Below are positions 7,640 through 18,500 of a DNA stretch of 23,216 bases, in pieces. Position numbers and translations under genes: made by a program. The stretch comes from Pelargonium cotyledonis (lineage: Eukaryota > Streptophyta > Magnoliopsida > Geraniales > Geraniaceae), in contig JAYMTA010000903.1 in assembly GCA_036897625.1 (NCBI GenBank), forward strand, positions 1 through 23,216. The letters run 5' to 3'. A model generated the notes under the pieces. It was not told where the DNA came from, ran no database searches, and worked only from the letters and a program-made list of their open reading frames with translations. Within the stretch, counting starts at the first letter, position 1; each line of letters opens with the position of its first letter.

Positions 7640-7935
7640 TCAAGTTTAGCGTGATATCAGAGCTGATTTTGTTTAAGTCTAGTGATCTGTATGTCTTACC
7701 TCTTGACTAACGTGAGGGGAGTTTGAAGTGATACTTCCTACTTGAGTACACGTATCCACGTGTAGGCTCGGGTTTTCCACCATGCACATGCTCGAGGTCA
7801 TCTCTCGTATCCAACCTCCATGTGGATACGTGTACCAAGATGGGAGGCAAGACAGATGGGTCACTAGGCCCAAACTTTGTTGTCCCTCTTCTAGGTCCAC
7901 GTGTAAGGTCTGTTGTGCTATCTGCGTTGAAAGTA
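7640..7935 (+). mobile_element. LTR-retroelement (TRIM/LARD-like) relic
   Basis: TGATATCAGAGC at 7652-7663 matches 11 of 12 bases of the plant primer-binding site for initiator tRNA-Met (TGGTATCAGAGC). About 50 bp later a purine-rich tract (GAGGGGAG, 7714-7721) precedes TTTGAAGTGATACT, the layout of a polypurine tract followed by a 3' LTR. The interval between has no protein coding, as expected for a TRIM or LARD element. The proposed LTR contains a CACGTG-bearing inverted repeat (7744-7761 against 7819-7836). No 5' LTR is present, because array gene 4 occupies that place, so this is a truncated relic. The class is inferred from landmarks only. Confidence 0.5.
7744..7836. repeat. Inverted repeat with G-box-like arms
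   Basis: GTACACGTATCCACGTG (left arm, about 7746-7762) is the inverse of CATGTGGATACGTGTAC (right arm, about 7819-7835), with one mismatch over 17 bp. The loop is about 56 bp. Further CACGTG-like words lie at about 7756 and 7898. It lies in the retroelement relic. Confidence 0.7.
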
Positions 7936-8324
7936 ACGGATAGATAAGTTAGCATTTAACCGTTTGGTTTGTCTTAACATGTTTTCAACCATAGATTACT
8001 ATAATCACAAGTGCATAGCATAACCAATCATGCAACCAAATGCCATCTTCTGGCATACAGCACATCAACTCATCAAAATTATATTTATCCACAGCTTGAG
8101 TTATAGTTTAACAAAAGTCAAAACTCTCACATCTCCACCTGACCAAGCAACAAGTACAATAACAAATTCTTAATCTAATAGGATTTGAATTGGTATTGTA
8201 TTGCAATGACAGAACAGTACGTACAGCCAGCATAGACTTAGCCTTGTAAATGCTGGAAATGGATGTATTTGTATTTCAGAAGGAAAAAAAAATACTAATT
8301 TTGCTTGCAGGCCTGTAGCTGATA
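7936..8324. other. Intergenic, no gene seen
   Basis: AT-rich DNA between the retroelement relic and the promoter of array gene 5. I see no coding, RNA or repeat signal. Confidence 0.5.
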
Positions 8325-8483
8325 GCTACTTGCTAACAATCATCCACCCCGCGACTTCTCCGAAAACCAAGTGCTATCTTTGTCTATATAATAAGAAACT
8401 AATGGCACATAGTCTTCAAGAACTGAAGAGCAAGTAGCAAGCTTGATCTATCTGTGAGTTGTGCCTTGTCTCAGTTCTCAGAA
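8325..8483 (+). promoter_or_regulatory. Promoter and 5' leader of array gene 5 (shared with gene 3)
   Basis: The TATA box CTATATAATA (8384-8393) stands about 100 bp before the ATG inside GCTATCTTTGTCTATATAA, identical over this stretch to the gene 3 promoter. Homology extends through AGTCTTCAA, CTTGATCTATC and CTCAGAAATGGCA. Confidence 0.75.
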
Positions 8484-8714
8484 ATGGCAACAACCAGAGG
8501 ATCATGGACTGTAATGGCCTTGTATTGCATGATCTTCACAATGTTGGTAGCAGTGGCAATGTCTCACGAAGGACACGATCATACAGAGGAGCACTCACCA
8601 GCTCCATCTCCATCTCCAGATGGCACCACTACTCATGGCTCTGCACCTGCTTCTGGCTTTGCTCCTCAGTTCTTGGCCTTCTTCGTGCCGTTTTGCCTCT
8701 ATTTCTTACATTAG
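8484..8714 (+). CDS. Array gene 5: GPI-anchored arabinogalactan peptide with His-rich N-terminus
   Basis: A single-exon gene of 76 residues (ATG at 8484, MATTRG). The signal peptide is about 1-27 (VMALYCMIFTMLVAVAMS). The mature core is about 30 residues: a His/acidic stretch HEGHDHTEEH, then SPAPSPSPDG, a classical arabinogalactan O-glycosylation block, then TTTHGSAPASG. The tail FAPQFLAFFVPFCLYFLH matches gene 3 except that eight residues (ASALFASL in gene 3) are missing. An in-frame 24-bp deletion between two LA-coding repeats explains this. The shortened tail is about 17 hydrophobic residues and may be a weaker GPI signal. The four-His motif could bind metal ions, which is speculation. 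Of the five genes this is the clearest arabinogalactan peptide. Confidence 0.8.
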   Translation: MATTRGSWTVMALYCMIFTMLVAVAMSHEGHDHTEEHSPAPSPSPDGTTTHGSAPASGFAPQFLAFFVPFCLYFLH

Positions 8715-9536
8715 TTTTTTTTTGGCATGTTTCTTGATTTTGCTGCTTTTCAATAAGGGTTCAGTGCTTGTATCTGCTACCTGAGATTGTTTCTTGTTTT
8801 TTTTTTTTTTTTTTGTGGCTATAATGTGGTATTTTCTCTTGCATTGAGCATATACAGTAAAAGATCTCACAGTATTGGAAAAATGTCTTGGTTTCAGAAC
8901 ACTGATTGTTTTGTTAATTGAAAATCACAACTAAAACTATAGAACCAATCTTTTAGGAGCTCCAATTCTCATCCATTCAATGTAAAAATTTACAATTTTA
9001 CAGACTCTCTGAGAAACATGTTTTCAAGGCTTGAGTGAGATATGTTAAAAAAATGAATCCACAAATGCAGATGAGAAACTGGAAAGAAATAGAGAACAAT
9101 TCACATTCTTGTAAACGAGACTGCCATGTATTTGATCAGAAACAGGACCAAATTACAGAATGGCCCAATCAGTTAGTTTCACAACAAAAAGCCAAACCCT
9201 CTAACAAATAAATAGTAAACCAACTGCTCTCAATTCTTGTACCAAAAAGAAGGCGTTGCCACAGGAGAAAAAATATGGCCCAACCAGTAAGTTTCACAAC
9301 AGTCTTTCCCCTATTTTCTCACATCTTACAACAAAATGGCCCCATATTTGTGCGTGATCGGCTCAGCGTGGAATGTAAAACTGCAGAAAGTGGCTAGTTT
9401 TCGTTTACCTCTGTTTTGAGTAAGTAGCCTCGGTCCTTAGACCTCTTGCTCGGATGGATAAACCGCAGGTGATCATACAAGAAAGCGTATAGGGTCTGGA
9501 TGCTTTACAAACACATGGCTTTTGGAAGAAGCTATG
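8715..9536. other. Convergent 3' regions of array gene 5 and PGAP1
   Basis: The two genes converge here. There is a T-rich run at about 8798-8813, and a short direct repeat of about 26 bp (TGGCCCAATCAGTTAGTTTC at 9161 and TGGCCCAACCAGTAAGTTTC at 9276). The right part is probably PGAP1 3' UTR. No gene is seen. Confidence 0.5.
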
Positions 9537-12500
9537 TCAATGCTTATGAGAATGCTTTCTGCTGCCAAAATGAGCTTCACCCTTTTCCCTCAGTCTTCTC
9601 TCTAGAATCTTTGATGTAAAGGAAATGGCCCCTATAGAAGCCATGGCGTAGAATAATCTGTATGGAGCGAAAGATAGGCCAGAGAAATAGGAAAAGTATC
9701 CAGCCAGCAGGTAGATGTGGTACAATCTCAGCTTCTGACCAATACCTGGAAAAGGAAAGAAGAAAGAATGGCACTCGGACTTTGAATTGCAGATGCCGTG
9801 AAGGATGACACCGATGCAAAGAGTTGAATCCAGGAACCATGGAAAATTGTGACCCATCCTTAGTCTCTGCAAACAAACAGACGGGTAACATGAAGGTTAG
9901 CTGGATTTTCAAATAAATGGCGGGAACACGACACCCCAGAGATTTCAGAGGGAAAGGGAAAGTTAAGAACTCAGCAAACAAACTAAGTCCCCAAGTATTG
10001 GTGCTAAATGCAATTTTCTCTTTACCTTTTTAGCTCATTTTGCATGCAGTTTTCCATGTCATTATATACACGAGCAAATATATTCAGTTCTTCTCCACAT
10101 ATGTTCAGTTAAACTTGAAAGGCAGAACGGAAGTAATATGTGTTATGCTATTACCATTAAAAGACCCCAACAAAAATCCAGGATTGATGATGGTTAACAC
10201 ACGTAAATATGCCCATAGAATAAATGATAAACTTTATGTCAGTCACTTCCCAAGTTATAAGAAAATCGTAAAACTTGATAAGAACAATTGTTTTTTTTTT
10301 GTCACCGTTGGTTTTCAAGAAATCAATGACTATCTTGAAGTTGACAGTTTGCAACTGATGGAAGTAATAATGGTTCGACTCAAGTTGTTTTATGTTACAG
10401 CATAAATTTTGAGTGGGTTCTTAACTACTCCTTGATAAGTTGACGACTCTATTTATTGAGAAATCAAAATTTTCATATCAAAACTAACAAAAGGGGTATA
10501 ATGTACCACTCATATTCAAGATGGAAAAGATGGATGTATAATTACCTGCAACCAAGCCAGAAGTGAGGGTACAAACATGAGTGCTGCAATAAGATGCAGA
10601 ATCAGCAAGCCGTGGCAGTGATGGAAGATCTCTAATTGAGTGTCAGCAAAACTCTTTGGAGAGTTTTGACTGCTGGACAAGTTATTTTCCAAAGTGACCT
10701 TATGGTGGAATCTATCATCACTCTTGGATGCAATATGTTGAGAATCATCATCACTTTCTTTTTTACAATCAAACACGTCCTTCCTTTGAGCATGACTGCG
10801 AAAGGAAGCTGTCAAAAAACTGTTACAAAAGCATGAAAGCAACTCTTAGGATTAGTCACATCTGGAGATAATGATATGCATTTGAAGCTTCCATGTTACA
10901 ATATTATTGATCTTTGTATACCAGATTTAATTAAATAGTTAAAAAGCAACACACAACAATAATTTGGCATTACACTGCTGCCTAAAAAATATCCAAGGAT
11001 TCAAACTCCAAGAGTAGAGTGAAGAATATAGACATTATGTCCATGTTTTCTAAATTTCCATGATCAGAGAACGTATCACATACTACAGTTTGATGTAGTG
11101 TGAAACACAATTCTGGAGTTTTAAGGGTAGCAGTAAAAAAAAAAGATCTACTTCTCATACTCAAGTCTATAAACACTAAAGAGTTAATACCAAGAATCAG
11201 ATCACAAATACACGATAATACACTTCAATAGTAACAAAACCAATCATTGAATTATACTAATTATTAGTGTAGCCAAGATATAGCTCACATGGTACTCTCT
11301 TGCATTGCACTACTATAAAGAAGGCACCATTAATTTCTTCATTATTTTGTCAAGATTAAAGTTCCCAAGAATCTAAAGAGTGATTATGAAAATTGCATCT
11401 GATGTACTACAGTATTAGTAATATACTAATATGTACGTGTGTGCACGCATAAAAGGGCTTTTGCTAAAACATCACAGCTAAGCCCCTTATCTCTTTTAGT
11501 AATATATATGTCGTCATTCAAAAAAATCCATTAAAAATAATATAATATAATAATATATATAGAGACAGAGAGAGCAAGGACTCGAAGCCTCCAATGAAAC
11601 TATGACACTTCATTAGAAACTCTTGATCGGCATCGTTCCGCTCCCACAAATTAATTTTAATGTGGTGACAAAATCCTATTGGCTTGACTTATGCTAAGCC
11701 AAAATTTATTAGGCTTAGATTATTCATTCTATATACAGTGTGTGTGTGTGTGTGACCCACAGCAAACTGAAATCCCCACATATTCAGTTCTGAACAAATT
11801 TTATTTCAATGATTTGGGACTTCAGAGATGATAAGCCAAAAAAAAAAAAAAAAAAAGTTCATAAACAAAACATACCTGCACAATGCACTGTGGCATCGAA
11901 AAGCATGAGACAAGGGGATAATGAATAGACCCAGTGCAGGATGAACCAAACACACCAAGGTGATTGCAGCCAGAGCTGTTACCAATGATTTATTGGATCT
12001 TACAATCCGTATCACCTGTTTTAAGAACAAATATTAAGTCCAATAATATGTTAACATGAAAAAGGGATATAAATTCATCAGCCACCAGAAACGTAAATGG
12101 ATGAATGCAATCATCTATAGAAACGAAATGTAGGTTCGTACAAGTAAATAAATAATTACTAAAAAGATACTCAAATTAGGTATCCTTACAACTTCAGATT
12201 GAGATAATACATTGACACTGAACCTACCCAAATTAACAGGCATGTAACTGGGTTCCATTCTTGTAAAAACAAGCTTACCCTCAGTGAAAAGAAAGTTGAT
12301 GAAAGATTAATAAGCCATTGGAGGAATGTGATGCAGAAGGTTTGTTCCCACACTTCCCACCTACAAAATATCAACTACTGTGAATAAGAATGCATAAGTG
12401 GCAGTTACAGCATGCTAAATGCAGGGAGGTAAACAACAAATATAGAGCAAAAGAAGCTGTCTGAAAACAACAAGAAAGATAATAGGTGGAGATTTTTTTT

Positions 12501-15500
12501 TTTTTTTTGTTAAGGCATACTCCTATGAACATTTTGATGTGATTCACTTCCTAGTCTATACCCACAAGATCCAAAAGGAAAGGCAAAAACACAAATGGAA
12601 TAAGTTTATTATACATAGCAAACCCATATTATAATTGATAATTTGGAGCCCATGGGCTGAAGAAAGCACGCCATTGATAAAGACACTACAACCTATCACT
12701 TGCTAAAATTGAAAGGGAGAGAAAGAGAGAGGTAACTGACCTAGTTTTTATGAAAACTTGTATAGAGGCAGCCACGTAGAAAACCAATTGCGAAACTGAG
12801 ACAAGGAGAATGACAAACCCATTTGCAAAGAGATAACAAATTATCGAGACAATGGTGAAGCTTGGAAATGGAGGAATTGGCTGAGACATTTGAAGGGAAA
12901 GCAACAAGGAAACAAGAATTGGTACGATAGCTAATAGAATGAATGGAAGTGGCATTCGCAAATTGGATTCCACAGCTGTCAACATTGAAGGTATTGGCAT
13001 ATCAAGATCCCAGGCATCTGCTTGCCGCATCAAAGCAAAAAAGACAACAGCAACAGAGAAACCAACTATCTGCACAACAGTATTTGAAGAAAATGCAAGC
13101 TTTAAATAAAACTGAAATGGAAGTGCAAAGCATCATTAGCTGCCAATTAGAATGAAGAACAGAAGCAATGTATTAGAGAATAAAAATGAAAACTAAGAAC
13201 TACTGGAAAAATAATGTCAAACAGAGCAATAGCATCATTAGATCATAATTTGTTTCTGTATTTAACCTTATATATTAAATTACTAATATCTTTTCAGTAG
13301 CTCAAAGATAAATAAACTGCTAAACAGAATCACTACAATTAGGTGTATAAAGATGAATTTGTGGCATTACTTTAAGTATTTTAGCATGCATAGATATGAT
13401 GGATGACAACCACGGTTGCACAACATAAGCAGGATGCAAAAAGCATGAAGCAGGTATTTGTTACATCTGCTGAATGCAATAAACTTTAGATTTCACGATA
13501 GCAACTAAAATTGTTCTGAAACTGAATTTCATGTTAAAATAGAACCTAGAGTTAAATATACATTGCATTCCTGGACTAAAGGTGCAATTGCAAATTCTCC
13601 CCCAAACCAAAAAAATTGCACTTGGATCCTTGAAAACTGAGCTACTGGACAAATTAGACCAAAAAGTATTACCCAGTCAATCTAACCAATGATGTGATCC
13701 ATATACAAGTGAGCACCACATGATTAAGAACTAGACAAAAAAGGACATTTTTTTACCATTAGTCTTGAATAATTCAAATGTATAGGACAATATTATGACG
13801 AGAATACAGTAACTTCTAACCTGTGGACCATACAAAAGCCAAAATCTGCTGGCAGCTGAAGTGACAGAAACAGTAATGCTAGATTTATACGAACAATGAG
13901 GATCAGCCTGTAGAAGATGAAGAATAAAAATCCTTAAGACCCGACATAGGCAGAATGAAGTCAATCATATTGTGATACAAACCAAAAACTCATACAGGTA
14001 ATTTCATACCAGCAACAGAACAGAGGTTTTCTCTGACCCTGGAGTTGAGCTCCAAACTGCTGGTAGGGAATCGATAACAATAGTCTCACTATACAAATTT
14101 GGTAGTATGTGGAGTCCTGCTGTGGTATCCCAAGCAAGTGCTACAGGTGGGAAACAACGCAGTTTGCAAAGCCCTGCAATACCAGGAAGGAGCTAACTTA
14201 GAAGTTAGAAAATAATGGAAATTATACATAAAATAAAAATAATATTAAAAATAGACAAATAAAGCTAAGCAACCACAGCGACATTCACATGTACATATTA
14301 ATTCTGAACTGCTTATTTCATCGTTAGCAAACCTTACAATGAGGTCAAATATGTTTCATACATTAGCAAACATACAAACAACTATCAGAAATTTATACAT
14401 ACACGGAGTCATAGACTAGAGGATTAGATTGACTATAGAACGAAGAAAAAATCCTTACTACTGTTTTCCACGTTCGCAACCTCTTCAGCTGAAACCCCAG
14501 AACTCTTAATTCCACATCCCACAGTTTTCAGAGACAAAGTAACAGGCAAAAGGCCCAAGCTGATAGCAAATGATAGATCAAAAGCAAGAGGATGATCCTC
14601 CTTCATGAAAATGTCCTGCAAAATCAAACATTCACCAGTCAGAAGTCATATAAACGAACTAACCAAAATCAACACATTTATACCCTCTGCAGAAAGAAAG
14701 TCAGCTATTCAAGCAAGTATTAACCTTCTGAGAATATGTAGACAAGAGCACTGAATATGGAGATAACTCTATCTTTCCTTCCTCTGGATTAAAGAACTGC
14801 CCAACTGCCATAGAAGTTGCTGGCGGTGGTCTTCCTGAAATAGTCTGAGCACCAAAAAGCCACTACATGTCTCAGTTACTCAAATAATCTTAATCTATCA
14901 CAAGAAGCAATGCAATTTGCAGGAAAAACAACAGCAGAAAACAAAGTACTATGTAAGGAGCTCATATTTCGGAAATCAAACAATTCATTTCTCGAGAATA
15001 TTAGTTTATCCAGAAATCAACAATAGACCGAATTTCAGCCAGCAATGGATGTAAACAGGTATGACCAACAGAAAATAAAATGAACTAAAACATAATTTCA
15101 CGATCATACTCATGACAGAAGATAAAGGTCAGCGCATAACAAGCAATAAGGTAAGTAAGGTCATTCTTTGGAGGTTCACGACTTTCAGGATTATGAGAAA
15201 ATGATCTTCATTAGCAGTAGAAGACTGGAGAAGCAAAGCATCCCAATTTATAAAAAATTAGTCATGCACATCAGCCCTTCTGCACAAGTATTTAACTTTC
15301 TGCTCCTTTTATGTCAAAGACTTGTGGTGCACAAACTACTGAAATACAATCAATGTGACAAAGCACTGGCATTACAGGCTTCACATCTATATTTACAAGG
15401 GTGAATCCATTAGATGATTCTTAGTACAAGATAGGAAGAAAATAATGAAAGAAAAACATTGTTAGACAATCATAATATAGATGCATTTGAGATAATGGGA

Positions 15501-18500
15501 GTGAAAGGTTCTTGAAAAGGATAAATAAATAAAGTGAAACGCAGTACCGGGCGAGGAGCAATTGAGATGGTAAGGAATCTGAAACCATGCATATCCTCAG
15601 GACCCATTCGAAACACAGCAGATGGGGGTGCTTGTTCCGTCTGACCGCCAGGCTCAATCTGATAAATCCACAGCATATTCAGAAATAGAGCATGTAACTG
15701 AACGCAGAGTAACAAATCTGCACGCTCCACCAATTTCTCATAGTAGCTAGATACTCCTCTTTTTAAATACTAAGTACTAACAAAAAATTTACTAGTACAA
15801 TTCTCTAGGATTCACAAGGCACGACAAATTCAAAACATATACCAAAAATATCTATCTATGTACAACCATTAGTACCTGCCTTGGAGCCGGCCCAGATGGA
15901 ATGCGCACAATGTTTGATGTCACTTCTAAGACCTGTTCACTTGCAGGTAAATCTGATGTTGAATTCCCCCTTTCAGGCCACAGATGAAGTCTGACCCCTG
16001 AGCATGGAGCGAGGTTGGTCACAAGTATGAAGTGTCTTTTCCCGTTTGACTCCTGTGCAAGGAAATTAAACTATGACAAACTTTACCTAGGTTCCGGAAT
16101 GCATGATATAAAAGCAACAGCAAATTGGGATAAAAAAAAAGTATCCCTGATAATATTAGTTTCTGGATGCTTAACTAAATAATCAAAGCAAGCTCTGATT
16201 CTAAATTTTAGAATTTCAGTGAAATTATGTAGACCAGCACTCCAGCAGCTAAGTGGGACAGTCAATTATAAATTCATAGTAGTGCATGATATTAAAAATA
16301 CAAACTTCAACCTGGCACCAATGCACCATAGTTCAATCTTCCATGGAAGTGAGAGTCTTGGAAAAAGGAAAGAAAAAGATTGAGATTAACTCTTGCAATC
16401 AGTAGACTAAGCATCTAAGAAAATGAACAGCATTGATATATGATAACGTATAAATGAATAGGGAGATTTTTCTGTATTGAACAAGGCAAATTAGTGAAGC
16501 TAACCTGTTTCTTAATGTCTAGCCACCGCCTCCTTCCATCCATGGCTAATACAGTAACCGTACTTGTCTGAATGTAAAGGTCCTTCTCAAGGCCATCATC
16601 ACGCCAGTACGCATTGCTGGGACACGGAGATGAAGTACGAAGTACAGAACCTGCAATCATGTAACCCAACACATGACATTATAACACAAAGGTATATTAA
16701 CGAAACAATGTCCAGAGAAGTAATTTTGTACTAGATTTTGATAGTGTTGTGGAATGCCCTAGACACCATCATTATGATGAGTGTATAAAGTACTATGTAT
16801 GACATTGTCATTTTCCAGGGTTATGAGATAATGATCTTCAGGAGAAGATTGGAGAAGCAAAGCAACCTAGTATATATATAATTAGTCAGCACATCAGTCC
16901 TTCTGCATAAGTATTGAACTTTCTGCTCCTTTTATGCCAAGGACTTGTGGTGCACAAGCTACCGAAGTACGATCAATGTGACAAAGCACTGGCACATCAC
17001 TATGATCACTGCTAGACGTCACTCAATGCTTGTGGCGTCAGAAGTTACTGCCATTGTCATGGCATTCTATGGGGTCACACTCAATGTGTTCTGCAGATTA
17101 GATACTCCTCAAAATCAACGGGAATGATCGAAAGGTGTTTCGGTCAACAAAATGGAGCTGAAATTGTCCAACGGGACCCATAGCCGTGAGTCGACTCAGT
17201 ATCAACATTGTTTTACTATTTTGAATGGGAAATAGTCTATCTCTCTTCCAATACACATAAGGGACTTGCTGAAACACTTTGGTTGTAGAGCATTATTCAG
17301 CTATAAAGAGCGTGAAAGATTGGATCTACAATTGCTGAAAGATTACAATTGAATTTGAGTGTTCTTCATCGTCCTTTGCTAGCACCTTGAACCAAGAAGA
17401 TATAGGAGTGTTCTTATTTACTGTGTGACATCATTGGGGATAGGCAAATCTCAGTGAAGAATCGTCAAAAGACTCATATCCTTCATTGAGGTAATTATTC
17501 TATCAACCATTGGGATTTCTTGGTAAAGTGATCTTGGGACGAAAGAATTTCAAATTCTGCAACATGTATTAATTTCTTCCTTCAGATAGAACTAACATCA
17601 TCACTTATCCCAAAATAAGTGCTAACTATCCCCTCTTTTTTTCTTCTTCTTTTTTGTAAAATTTAAGGATAAATTAGTTAGGGTTGGATTTTACTCTTAT
17701 GCCTCATGTACTCTTGTTGTAACAATCTCAAGGAGTAACTTACCTAAGGATATTATTAGAAATTCATGCATATCTAACTTCTTAAAAACAAAAGTTAACA
17801 CCCATTTTGGGACAATTTTTTTATAGAAAGTAGACACTCATTTTGGGAGAGAAGTATTAAGATACAAAAACTAATAGCCACTTTATACCACATATAAAAC
17901 TAAATTTGAAGAAGTATTAAGATACAAAAACTAATAGCCACTTTATACCACATATAAAACTAAATTTGAAATTCAGTTTGGCAAGTAAGCAACTATTTCA
18001 TTCTTTTTTTATTCTTTTTTTTTTTTAACTGAGTTGGCTACTTTTTCAGATATGGATTTTTCAGTTGTTATCATTGACTCAAGAACTTATAACAAGTAGA
18101 CATTGTAAGAAATTAATGTGATTTGTAGTCATTTTAGACTTTGATTTGCATTGTAACATTTAAGAGTGAGTACTGAATTTGGTGGGTTAAACAGGATGCA
18201 GCAAATTAGTAGCAGGATTTATAAATTTCAAATGGGCCAGATGAGATTTACAGCCATACTCCGTAGGAGAAAGGAACTAGGATGGGAAGGACAAAAGAAC
18301 ATGCAGTTTGGGGTTGGCAAATAGTGTGCCAGTTCCCTGGTTACTATAATATTACCAAATTCTATATTTTTACCAATACTTGTTAAGAATTGATAATTTT
18401 ATTCCAAAGCTTTCAGCAATCATACGGGTGGGGTATAATCTAGTCTGTAGCCTATACAAAGATAGAGTGTATATAGACAATACCAGCAACTTCTTTCACA

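Larger units (their letters stand above)
16651..18483 (-). other. PGAP1 intron 6 (largest intron, repeat-rich)
   Basis: An 1833-bp intron carrying three separate insertions or duplications: the dispersed repeat (16811-16994), a Stowaway-like MITE (17604-17815) and a 60-bp tandem duplication (17851-17970). The stretch 17000-17560 is less AT-rich and may be an old transposon fragment. For example, a forward frame near 17386-17420 reads LNQEDIGVFLFTV, faintly like PIF/Harbinger-type transposases, but with stop codons nearby. Confidence 0.6.

Noticed and set aside
7679..7955. Overlapping minus-strand frames near 7679-7955
   Set aside because: They lie within the LTR relic and its inverted repeat and show no protein family resemblance.
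8798..8813. Poly-T tract as an RNA polymerase III terminator or retroposon tail
   Set aside because: No A/B-box or SINE-like body was seen nearby on either strand; it is treated as simple sequence.
9738..9752. Possible intron in PGAP1 exon 18 at CCAGGTATTGG
   Set aside because: The frame is open across the site and both sides fit the family, so it is read as coding.
9577..9981. 134-codon minus-strand frame over the last PGAP1 exon
   Set aside because: It is an alternative frame of exon 18 and intron 17; the family sequence (FPWFLDSTLCIGVILHG) is in the other frame.
15168..15404. 78-codon plus-strand frame in PGAP1 intron 9
   Set aside because: It coincides with the dispersed repeat; the frame is not conserved in the second copy at 16811-16994.
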